Shown: in pieces, positions 7,322-15,272 of the stretch
Layout: each line of letters starts with the position of its first letter
How positions within the stretch are numbered: the first letter of the stretch is position 1
Assembly: GCF_002837185.1 (NCBI RefSeq)
Contig: NZ_KZ477988.1
Location: forward strand, 173,300 to 237,299
Origin: Pseudomonas fluorescens
GTDB taxonomy: Bacteria; Pseudomonadota; Gammaproteobacteria; Pseudomonadales; Pseudomonadaceae
Direction of reading: 5' to 3'
DNA length: 64,000 bases
Notes under the pieces: model-generated
Database searches by the model: none
What the model was told of the DNA's origin: nothing
Seen by the model: only the letters and a program-made list of their open reading frames with translations
Made by a program: the position numbers and the translations under genes

Positions 7322-10261
7322 TCAGCTCAAGCCCAGCGTTTGCCAGATTCGCATCACCTGTCGCCGTTCGTCGGCGAACTGGTCACCGGGCACCGTACCG
7401 GCCTCGTTCTGCAAGGCTTGGCGGTGCGCGGCTGAGCGGTAGGCCTTATACACTTCACGCAACAAGTGAGCATCGGCGGCGGGCATCAGCCCGACCTGCT
7501 CCAGGCCCTCGAGGATGCGGATATTGTCGGTGTAGCGCAGCAACGATGGATGTTGCGCAGACCACGCCAAAGCCGCGTATTGCACCATAAATTCAATATC
7601 GACGATACCTCCGGCGTCCTGCTTGAGGTCGAACAGCGCCGTGGCTTCAAAGGCATTGGCGCCCCTGCCGGCCGCTGTGGCCCTGGTACCCAGGTTATCG
7701 CGCATCTTGGCGCGCATCTCACTGACCTCCAGGCGCAGCTTGGCCAGGTCCCGCTCACGCCCCAACACGTTAGCGCGTACCTGCTCGAATGCATGGCCCA
7801 CATCCTGGCTGCCGACCAGGACACGTGCGCGAATCAGCGCCTGATGCTCCCAGGTCCAGGCTTCATTTTGTTGATAGCGGTCGAACGCGCCCAGCGAACT
7901 GACCAACAAGCCGGACGCCCCTGAAGGTCGCAGACGCATATCCACTTCGTACAACTGGCCGGAGTTGGTCTGGGTGGTCAGCAGGTGAATGATGCGCTGG
8001 CCCAGGCGCGTGAAGAACTGCGCGCCGTCGATCGGCTTGGCGCCGTCGGTCTCGGCCTGCGGGTCGCCGTCATGGATAAACACCAGGTCCAGGTCCGAAC
8101 CATGCCCCAGTTCGATACCGCCGACCTTTCCGTAACCGACAATGATGAACCCGGGATCGCACAGGCTGCCGTCCAGCCGTTGCGGCGAGCCGTGGCGGGC
8201 CACAGTCTGGCGCCAGGCCAGGGCCAGCACTTGCTCGAGAATGGCTTCGGCGAGCCAGGTGAGGTAGTCGCTGACTTTCATCAACGGCAGGCTACCGGCG
8301 ATTTCCGACGCGGCCACGCGCAGACGGTGCGCCAGTTTGAAATGGCGCAGCGCTTCCATCTGCTGCTCGAGGTCGTCTTCGGGGATACGCGTGAGGCGCT
8401 CGCGCAACTCGGCGGCCAGTTCCGGCGCCAGCGGTGGCTTGAACAGGCGCCCTTCGTTGAGCAATTCATCCAGCAACAGCGGAAAGCGCGTGATCTGCTC
8501 GGCGATCCACGGGCTCGCGGCGCACAGGGTCAGCAGACGGCGCAGGGCGTCGGGGTTTTCGGTGAGCAGCACCAGGTACGCGGAACGCCGGGCGACGGCT
8601 TCCACCAGCGGCAATACGCGCTCCAGTACCAGGTCCGGATTGGCGTGCTCGACCGCCTGCGCCAGCAAGCGCGGGATAAACGCATCCAGCCGCTCGCGAC
8701 CGAGGCGCTGCATGGCGCGCAGTTGCGGGCTACCGCGCAGGCCGGCCAGGGCTTTGAGCGCCTTGGGCGCGTCAGTAAAGCCGCCTTCGCCCAATTGGCG
8801 GCAGGCCGCGTCGTCGTCCTGGGACTCTTCCCACAGCGGCAGCCATTCTCCGCCGACGACCAACTCGCTTTCTTCACCCTCTTCTTCATCAGGGTCGGCA
8901 ATCACTTGGCGGAAATGCCAATCCACCCGCCCACGCCAATACATCAGGCGCTCGTGGAACGCGGCCCAATCGGCAAAGCCCAGCATGAAGGCAATGCGCG
9001 CCTGGTCTTCGGGGCTGTCCGGGAGCATTTGGGTCTGGCGGTCGGCAATCGCCTGGATCGCGTGTTCGGTGTAACGCAGGAATTCGTAGCCATTGCGCAG
9101 CTCGGCGATCACCGCCGGCGGCAGGTAGCCCTGGCCTTCCAGGGTGCCGAGCACGTTCAACAGCGGGCGTTGCTGCAGGCTGAGGTCGCGACCACCGTGG
9201 ATCAGTTGAAACGCCTGGGCGATAAATTCCACCTCGCGAATACCGCCCGAACCCAGCTTGATATTGTCGGCCATGCCTTTGCGCCGAACTTCCTGCTGGA
9301 TCAACTGCTTCATGGTGCGCAGCGCTTCGATGGCCGAGAAGTCCAGGTAACGGCGATAGACGAACGGGCGCAGCATGTCGAGCAGTTGCGCGCCGGCCAC
9401 CTGGTCCCCGGCGACGACGCGGGCCTTGATCATGGCGTAGCGTTCCCAGTCGCGGCCCTGGTCCTGGTAGTACTGCTCCAGCGCATTGAAGCTGAGCACC
9501 AGCGCGCCCGCCGAACCGTAGGGGCGCAGGCGCATGTCGACGCGGAACACGAAACCGTCGACCGTCATTGGGTCGAGCGCCTTGATCAATTTTTGACCAA
9601 GACGGATGAAAAACTCCTGGTTATCCAGGGAGCGCTTGACCCCCACAGTCTCGCCGCCTTCGGGGTAAGCGAAGATCAGGTCGATATCCGACGACAGGTT
9701 CAGCTCCACCGCCCCAAGCTTGCCCATGCCGAGGATGACCATGTGCTGCGCCTCACCGCTGCGCCGCCCGGTGGGCGTGCCGAACTGCACGCAATGGCGC
9801 TGGTACAGCCACTGATAGGCCTGGTCGATACAGGCGTCGGCCATGTCGGAGAGATCGCGACAGGTTTGCACCAGGTCAGCCTGGCGGGTCAGGTCGCGCC
9901 AGATGATGCGCACCTGCTGGCGCGTGCGCTGGCGACGCAGTACACGGCCCATCTGGTCTTCTGTTTCAGCCTGTTGCACGGCACCGGCAATCTGCCCGCA
10001 CAGTTCACCCGGCGCAAAACTGCGGTCCAGCTCGCCCCAGGCCACCAGTTCGAGCAACATCAAAGGGTCACGAACACTCTGTTCAATCACAAAATCACTG
10101 GCGGCGCACACCCGCGCGAAGTCGGCCCAGCGTTGCGGCGTCCAGCCAGAAAGGCCATGATCGTCGTCCAGCGCGGCCACGGCGTCACGAAATGACTGCT
10201 CGGCCCGGCTGGCATAAGGCAACAGAATGGCCGGCAGTTCGGCCAGCGTTGGAAGGCTCAT
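7322..10261 (-). CDS. glnE: Bifunctional glutamine synthetase adenylyltransferase/deadenylase GlnE
   Basis: A 979-residue cytoplasmic enzyme that attaches AMP to, and removes it from, glutamine synthetase in response to PII signalling. Two nucleotidyltransferase domains are visible. GMGKLGAVELNLSSDIDLIF lies near residue 175 in the N-terminal (deadenylating) half. GYGKVGGIELGHGSDLDLVF lies near residue 700 in the C-terminal (adenylating) half. Both keep the G-G-x-x-x-S-D-x-D metal-binding pattern. The start at 10261 has AAGGA upstream. It diverges from aceE and may be cotranscribed with the LPS operon. Confidence 0.96.
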   Translation of the reverse strand: MSLPTLAELPAILLPYASRAEQSFRDAVAALDDDHGLSGWTPQRWADFARVCAASDFVIEQSVRDPLMLLELVAWGELDRSFAPGELCGQIAGAVQQAETEDQMGRVLRRQRTRQQVRIIWRDLTRQADLVQTCRDLSDMADACIDQAYQWLYQRHCVQFGTPTGRRSGEAQHMVILGMGKLGAVELNLSSDIDLIFAYPEGGETVGVKRSLDNQEFFIRLGQKLIKALDPMTVDGFVFRVDMRLRPYGSAGALVLSFNALEQYYQDQGRDWERYAMIKARVVAGDQVAGAQLLDMLRPFVYRRYLDFSAIEALRTMKQLIQQEVRRKGMADNIKLGSGGIREVEFIAQAFQLIHGGRDLSLQQRPLLNVLGTLEGQGYLPPAVIAELRNGYEFLRYTEHAIQAIADRQTQMLPDSPEDQARIAFMLGFADWAAFHERLMYWRGRVDWHFRQVIADPDEEEGEESELVVGGEWLPLWEESQDDDAACRQLGEGGFTDAPKALKALAGLRGSPQLRAMQRLGRERLDAFIPRLLAQAVEHANPDLVLERVLPLVEAVARRSAYLVLLTENPDALRRLLTLCAASPWIAEQITRFPLLLDELLNEGRLFKPPLAPELAAELRERLTRIPEDDLEQQMEALRHFKLAHRLRVAASEIAGSLPLMKVSDYLTWLAEAILEQVLALAWRQTVARHGSPQRLDGSLCDPGFIIVGYGKVGGIELGHGSDLDLVFIHDGDPQAETDGAKPIDGAQFFTRLGQRIIHLLTTQTNSGQLYEVDMRLRPSGASGLLVSSLGAFDRYQQNEAWTWEHQALIRARVLVGSQDVGHAFEQVRANVLGRERDLAKLRLEVSEMRAKMRDNLGTRATAAGRGANAFEATALFDLKQDAGGIVDIEFMVQYAALAWSAQHPSLLRYTDNIRILEGLEQVGLMPAADAHLLREVYKAYRSAAHRQALQNEAGTVPGDQFADERRQVMRIWQTLGLS

Positions 10262-10468
10262 GGTCTATCCTTGATCGGCGGGTAAATGGCGGGTAGTTGT
10301 GAACGCAGGAGCCCTGCTCGATGAAGGACTGTCGAACAAAAGTTAGAAATAGCTGAAATTAAATTAATCTTGGCAGGCAACATCAAACTTTCACCTTTTC
10401 TTGTTCGCAATAGACCAACAATAACGATTATGCTCACCAGCCAGACCGAGCCATACGCTCAGTCTTGT

Positions 10469-10533
10469 GTAGTTTTACTACTCGTATATACATTCGAAAG
10501 GCTGAAATGGCCGACGATTTGTAGTAAAACTAC
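10469..10533. promoter_or_regulatory. Twin dyad operator in the glnE-aceE intergenic region
   Basis: Two copies of a dyad GTAGT-NNN-ACTAC lie at 10469-10481 and 10521-10533, centres 52 bases apart, about five helical turns. The extended form of the first is the exact inverted complement of the second. The geometry is that of a dimeric repressor binding two sites on the same DNA face, as GntR-type regulators of pyruvate dehydrogenase genes do. The regulator is not in this window. The rest of 10262-10644 is AT-richer than its surroundings and must contain the divergent promoters, which I cannot place with confidence. Confidence 0.6.
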
Positions 10534-10644
10534 AGGACGCCGAAGCAACCTTCGGCCATCCAAGAATTTATGTCGTCTGCCCACAAGGCCAGTCGCAAAC
10601 TTCAGGCAACCGATTCTGGTAGCCTTTCCGCCCTGGAGCAAGCC

Positions 10645-13290
10645 ATGCAAGACCTCGATCCCGTCGAAACCCAGGAATGGCTGGACGCCCTGGAATCGGT
10701 TCTCGACAAAGAAGGCGAAGACCGTGCTCATTACCTGATGACCCGTATGGGCGAACTCGCGACCCGCAGCGGCTCGCAGTTGCCTTACGCCATCACTACG
10801 CCATACCGCAACACCATCCCCGTTACCCACGAAGCACGCATGCCTGGCGACCTGTTCATGGAACGCCGCATTCGCTCGCTGGTACGCTGGAACGCCATGG
10901 CGATGGTAATGCGCACGAACTTGAAAGATTCGGACCTGGGCGGTCACATCTCCAGCTTCGCTTCCAGCGCAACCCTGTATGACATCGGCTTCAACTACTT
11001 CTTCCAGGCCCCGACCGACGAACACGGCGGCGACCTGATCTACTTCCAGGGTCACACCTCGCCCGGCGTCTACGCCCGTGCGTTCATGGAAGGCCGCATC
11101 AGCGAAGAACAAATGAACAACTTCCGCCAGGAAGTCGACGGTCAGGGCCTGTCGTCCTACCCACACCCTTGGCTGATGCCTGATTTCTGGCAGTTCCCGA
11201 CGGTATCCATGGGCCTGGGCCCGATCCAGGCGATCTACCAGGCACGCTTCATGAAGTACCTGGAAGCCCGTGGCTTCATCCCCGAAGGCAAGCAGAAAGT
11301 CTGGTGCTTCCTGGGCGACGGCGAGTGCGACGAGCCGGAATCCCTGGGCGCCATCTCCCTGGCCGGCCGCGAGAAGCTGGACAACCTGATCTTCGTCATC
11401 AACTGCAACCTGCAGCGCCTCGACGGCCCGGTTCGCGGCAACGGCAAGATCATCCAGGAACTCGAAGGCGTATTCCGCGGCGCTCACTGGAACGTGACCA
11501 AAGTCATCTGGGGCCGCTTCTGGGACCCACTGCTGGCCAAGGACGTCGACGGTATCCTGCAGCGTCGCATGGACGAAGTCATCGACGGCGAGTACCAGAA
11601 CTACAAAGCCAAAGACGGCGCGTTCGTTCGCGAGCACTTCTTCAACACGCCTGAACTCAAGGCGATGGTTGCCGATCTGTCCGACGACGAGATCTGGAAA
11701 CTCAACCGTGGCGGCCACGACCCGTACAAGGTCTACGCGGCGTACCACGAAGCGGTCAACCACAAGGAACAACCGACCGTCATCCTGGCCAAGACCATCA
11801 AGGGTTATGGCACCGGTGCCGGCGAAGCGAAGAACACCGCGCACAACACCAAGAAAGTCGACGTCGACAGCCTGAAGCTGTTCCGCGACCGCTTCGATAT
11901 CCCGGTCAAGGACGAAGAGCTGGAGAACCTGCCGTTCTTCAAGCCCGAGCCGAACAGCGCCGAAGCCCGCTACCTCAGCGAGCGTCGTAGCGCACTGGGC
12001 GGTTTCGTGCCGCAACGCCGCGCCAAGAGCATGAGCATCCCGACGCCGCCACTCGATACCCTCAAGGCGATCCTGGACGGCTCGGGCGACCGTGAAATCT
12101 CCACCACCATGGCCTTCGTGCGCATCCTCGCGCAACTGGTCAAGGACAAGGAAATCGGTTCGCGCATCGTCCCGATCATCCCGGACGAAGCCCGTACCTT
12201 CGGTATGGAAGGCATGTTCCGTCAGTTGGGCATCTACTCCTCCGTCGGCCAGCTCTACGAGCCAGTCGATAAAGACCAGGTGATGTTCTACAAGGAAGAC
12301 AAGAAAGGCCAGATCCTCGAAGAAGGCATCAACGAAGCGGGCGCCATGAGCTCCTTCATCGCTGCCGGTACGTCGTACTCCAGCCACAACCAGCCGATGC
12401 TGCCGTTCTACATCTTCTACTCGATGTTCGGCTTCCAGCGCATTGGCGACCTGGCCTGGGCAGCCGGCGACAGCCGTACCCGTGGCTTCCTGATCGGCGG
12501 CACCGCCGGCCGCACCACGCTGAACGGCGAAGGCCTGCAACACGAAGACGGTCACAGCCACATCCTGGCTGCCACCATCCCGAACTGCCGCACCTTTGAT
12601 CCAACCTACGGCTACGAGCTGGCGGTGATCATCCAGGACGGCATGAAGAAGATGACCGAAGAGCAGCAGGATGTTTTCTACTACATCACCGTGATGAACG
12701 AGTCCTACCAGCAGCCAGCCATGCCGGCCGGCGTGGAAGAAGGCATCATCAAGGGCATGTACCTGCTCGAAGAAGACACCAAGGAAGCGGCGCACCACGT
12801 GCAGCTGATGGGCTCCGGCACCATCCTGCGCGAAGTGCGTGAAGCGGCGAAGATCCTGCGTGACGAATTCAACGTCGGCGCCGACGTGTGGAGCGTGACC
12901 AGCTTCAACGAACTGCGTCGCGACGGCCTGGCCGTGGAGCGCAGCAACCGCCTGCACCCTGGCCAGAAGCCAGCCAAGAGCTATGTCGAAGAATGCCTGG
13001 CCGGCCGTAAAGGTCCAGTCATCGCCTCTACCGACTACATGAAACTGTTTGCTGAACAAATTCGCCAGTGGGTCCCGTCCAAGGAATTCAAAGTCCTGGG
13101 CACCGACGGTTTCGGCCGCAGTGACAGCCGCAAGAAGCTGCGTCACTTCTTCGAAGTCGACCGTCACTTCGTGGTGTTGGCAGCCCTGGAAGCCTTGGCT
13201 GACCGCGGTGAGATCGAACCCAAGGTGGTGGCTGACGCCATCGTCAAGTTCGGGATCAACCCGGAAAAACGCAACCCACTGGACTGCTGA
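10645..13290 (+). CDS. aceE: Pyruvate dehydrogenase E1 component AceE
   Basis: An 881-residue homodimeric-type E1 that decarboxylates pyruvate with thiamine diphosphate and passes the acetyl group to the lipoyl arms of AceF. The ThDP/Mg motif is GDGECDEPESLGA near residue 230, ending in INCNLQRLDGPV. The start at 10645 (MQDLDPVETQEW) has GGAG about eight bases upstream and matches the family. An in-frame ATG at 10570 has no such site and would add 25 unconserved residues. aceF follows after 11 bases, so the two form an operon. Confidence 0.95.
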   Translation: MQDLDPVETQEWLDALESVLDKEGEDRAHYLMTRMGELATRSGSQLPYAITTPYRNTIPVTHEARMPGDLFMERRIRSLVRWNAMAMVMRTNLKDSDLGGHISSFASSATLYDIGFNYFFQAPTDEHGGDLIYFQGHTSPGVYARAFMEGRISEEQMNNFRQEVDGQGLSSYPHPWLMPDFWQFPTVSMGLGPIQAIYQARFMKYLEARGFIPEGKQKVWCFLGDGECDEPESLGAISLAGREKLDNLIFVINCNLQRLDGPVRGNGKIIQELEGVFRGAHWNVTKVIWGRFWDPLLAKDVDGILQRRMDEVIDGEYQNYKAKDGAFVREHFFNTPELKAMVADLSDDEIWKLNRGGHDPYKVYAAYHEAVNHKEQPTVILAKTIKGYGTGAGEAKNTAHNTKKVDVDSLKLFRDRFDIPVKDEELENLPFFKPEPNSAEARYLSERRSALGGFVPQRRAKSMSIPTPPLDTLKAILDGSGDREISTTMAFVRILAQLVKDKEIGSRIVPIIPDEARTFGMEGMFRQLGIYSSVGQLYEPVDKDQVMFYKEDKKGQILEEGINEAGAMSSFIAAGTSYSSHNQPMLPFYIFYSMFGFQRIGDLAWAAGDSRTRGFLIGGTAGRTTLNGEGLQHEDGHSHILAATIPNCRTFDPTYGYELAVIIQDGMKKMTEEQQDVFYYITVMNESYQQPAMPAGVEEGIIKGMYLLEEDTKEAAHHVQLMGSGTILREVREAAKILRDEFNVGADVWSVTSFNELRRDGLAVERSNRLHPGQKPAKSYVEECLAGRKGPVIASTDYMKLFAEQIRQWVPSKEFKVLGTDGFGRSDSRKKLRHFFEVDRHFVVLAALEALADRGEIEPKVVADAIVKFGINPEKRNPLDC

Positions 13291-13301
13291 GGAGATTTTT
13301 T

Positions 13302-14969
13302 GTGAGCGAACTCATTCGCGTACCTGACATCGGCAGCGGTGAAGGTGAAGTAATCGAGCTGTTTGTGAAGGTTGGCGACACCGTCGAAGCTGACCAGAGC
13401 ATCCTGACCCTGGAGTCGGACAAGGCGAGCATGGAAATCCCTGCTCCCAAGGCCGGTGTGGTCAAGAGCCTGAAAGTGAAGCTGGGCGACCGCCTGAAAG
13501 AAGGCGACGAACTGCTGGAGCTGGAAATCGAAGGTGCTGCCGATGCAGCGCCTGCGGCTGCCGCTCCGGCCGCCGCTGCACCTGTACCTGTACCTGCTGC
13601 TGAACAGCCTGCCGCTGCCGCCGAGGCCCCAGCGGCCCCGGCTGCTGCACCGGCCGCCGCCACCGTCCAGGACATTCACGTCCCGGACATCGGCTCGTCG
13701 GGCAAGGCCAAGATCATCGAGCTGCTGGTCAAGGTCGGCGACACCGTCGAAGCCGACCAGTCGCTGATCACCCTGGAGTCCGACAAGGCCTCCATGGAAA
13801 TCCCATCGCCGGCTGCCGGCGTGGTGGAAAGCATTGCGGTCAAGCTGGAAGACGAAGTCGGCACCGGTGACTTCATCCTCAAGCTCAAGGTACAAGGCGC
13901 CGCGCCTGCCGCCGCGCCAGCGCCGGCCGCCGCTCCGGCTGCCAAGGCTGAAGCGGCTCCGGCTGCTGCCGCTGCAACACCTGCTGCGGCACCTGCTGCA
14001 AAAGCCGAGGCCGCTCCGGCCCCTGCTGCTGCCGCACCCGCACCAAGCGGTGCCAAGGTTCACGCCGGCCCGGCTGTACGCCAACTGGCCCGTGAATTCG
14101 GCGTCGAGCTGAGCGCCGTCTCGGCCAGCGGTCCTCACGGTCGCGTGCTGAAGGAAGACGTGCAGGCTTACGTCAAGACCATGATGCAGAAGGCCAAGGA
14201 AGCGCCAGCTGCCGGCGGCGCTACCGGCGGCTCGGGCATTCCGCCGATCCGTACCGTCGATTTCAGCCGTTTCGGCGAAATCGAAGAAGTGCCGATGACC
14301 CGCCTGATGCAAATCGGCGCGGCCGGTCTGCACGCGAGCTGGCTGAACATCCCGCACGTGACTCAGTTCGACCAGGCCGATATCACCGACCTGGAAGCCT
14401 TCCGCGTTGCGCAGAAAGCCGTGGCCGAGAAGGCCGGTGTGAAACTGACCGTGCTGCCCCTGCTGCTCAAGGCCTGTGCGCACCTGCTCAAGGAACTGCC
14501 GGACTTCAACAGCTCGCTGGCGCCAAGCGGTAAAGCGATCATCCGCAAGAAGTACGTGCACATCGGCTTTGCGGTCGACACGCCTGACGGCCTGCTGGTA
14601 CCGGTCATCAAGAACGTCGACCAGAAGAGCCTGCTGCAGCTGGCTGGCGAAGCTGCTGCGCTGGCCGCCAAGGCCCGCGACAAGAAGCTCACCCCGGACG
14701 ACATGCAGGGCGCATGCTTTACCATCTCCAGCCTCGGGCACATTGGCGGTACGGGCTTCACGCCAATCGTCAATGCGCCGGAAGTGGCGATCCTGGGTGT
14801 GTCCAAGGCAACCATCCAGCCTGTCTGGGACGGTAAAGCGTTCCAGCCCAAGCTGATGCTGCCACTGTCGTTGTCCTACGATCACCGCGTGATCAACGGC
14901 GCCGCGGCGGCACGCTTCACCCAGCGCCTGAGCCAGTTGCTGAACGACATCCGCACCATCCTGCTGTAA
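13302..14969 (+). CDS. aceF: Dihydrolipoamide acetyltransferase (E2) AceF
   Basis: A 555-residue core subunit of pyruvate dehydrogenase, beginning at GTG with GGAG seven bases upstream. Two lipoyl domains (residues 1-75 and about 125-200) each carry the lysine of DKASME. Both are followed by long Ala/Pro-rich flexible linkers. A peripheral-subunit-binding domain with AGPAVRQLAREFG lies near residue 255. The catalytic domain (about 320-555) ends with SYDHRVINGAAAARF, holding the active-site His and Asp-region residues. The two-lipoyl arrangement is fewer than the three of E. coli. A strong terminator follows. Confidence 0.95.
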   Translation: MSELIRVPDIGSGEGEVIELFVKVGDTVEADQSILTLESDKASMEIPAPKAGVVKSLKVKLGDRLKEGDELLELEIEGAADAAPAAAAPAAAAPVPVPAAEQPAAAAEAPAAPAAAPAAATVQDIHVPDIGSSGKAKIIELLVKVGDTVEADQSLITLESDKASMEIPSPAAGVVESIAVKLEDEVGTGDFILKLKVQGAAPAAAPAPAAAPAAKAEAAPAAAAATPAAAPAAKAEAAPAPAAAAPAPSGAKVHAGPAVRQLAREFGVELSAVSASGPHGRVLKEDVQAYVKTMMQKAKEAPAAGGATGGSGIPPIRTVDFSRFGEIEEVPMTRLMQIGAAGLHASWLNIPHVTQFDQADITDLEAFRVAQKAVAEKAGVKLTVLPLLLKACAHLLKELPDFNSSLAPSGKAIIRKKYVHIGFAVDTPDGLLVPVIKNVDQKSLLQLAGEAAALAAKARDKKLTPDDMQGACFTISSLGHIGGTGFTPIVNAPEVAILGVSKATIQPVWDGKAFQPKLMLPLSLSYDHRVINGAAAARFTQRLSQLLNDIRTILL

Positions 14970-15039
14970 GCCGCAGCGGCCTCCCCCTGATGGGAGGCCA
15001 TTGCCGCCTCGATTTCCGAGCGCCACGCTCGTACCTCAA

Positions 15040-15066
15040 CCCCGCCACTTGGCGGGGCTTTTTTTT
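15040..15066 (+). terminator. Rho-independent terminator of aceEF
   Basis: Stem CCCCGCC (15040-15046) and GGCGGGG (15051-15057) with an ACTT loop is followed by C and nine T residues. It lies 70 bases after the aceF stop. A second, weaker stem GCCTCCC/GGGAGGC lies at about 14980-14998 without a T-run. Confidence 0.9.
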
Positions 15067-15272
15067 GGGCTTTTTGTACACACAGGACAGGCTTGTACAC
15101 CTTCCGTCACTTTGATTGCAGAAATCCCCCGCGTGGCCGATAACAGCCTTATAGCACTTAGCCTTCATCCTCTCTTGTCAGTGCGTGCCGCATGATGCAA
15201 CCTTGCCGCAAGCAACAGTAAAGAGGGGCGTGAGCCCGGCGTCGTGCGCATTTTCCCAAGCGAGTTTCCCCC

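Noticed and set aside
10570..10644. A longer aceE start at 10570
   Set aside because: No ribosome binding site, unconserved 25-residue extension, and the internal start at 10645 has GGAG and the family N-terminus.
10459..13167. A 902-codon open frame antisense to aceE
   Set aside because: Its product is low in recognisable domains and rich in Val, Asp, His and Gly, as expected from the complement of GC-biased codons. aceE on the other strand is a clear E1 enzyme.
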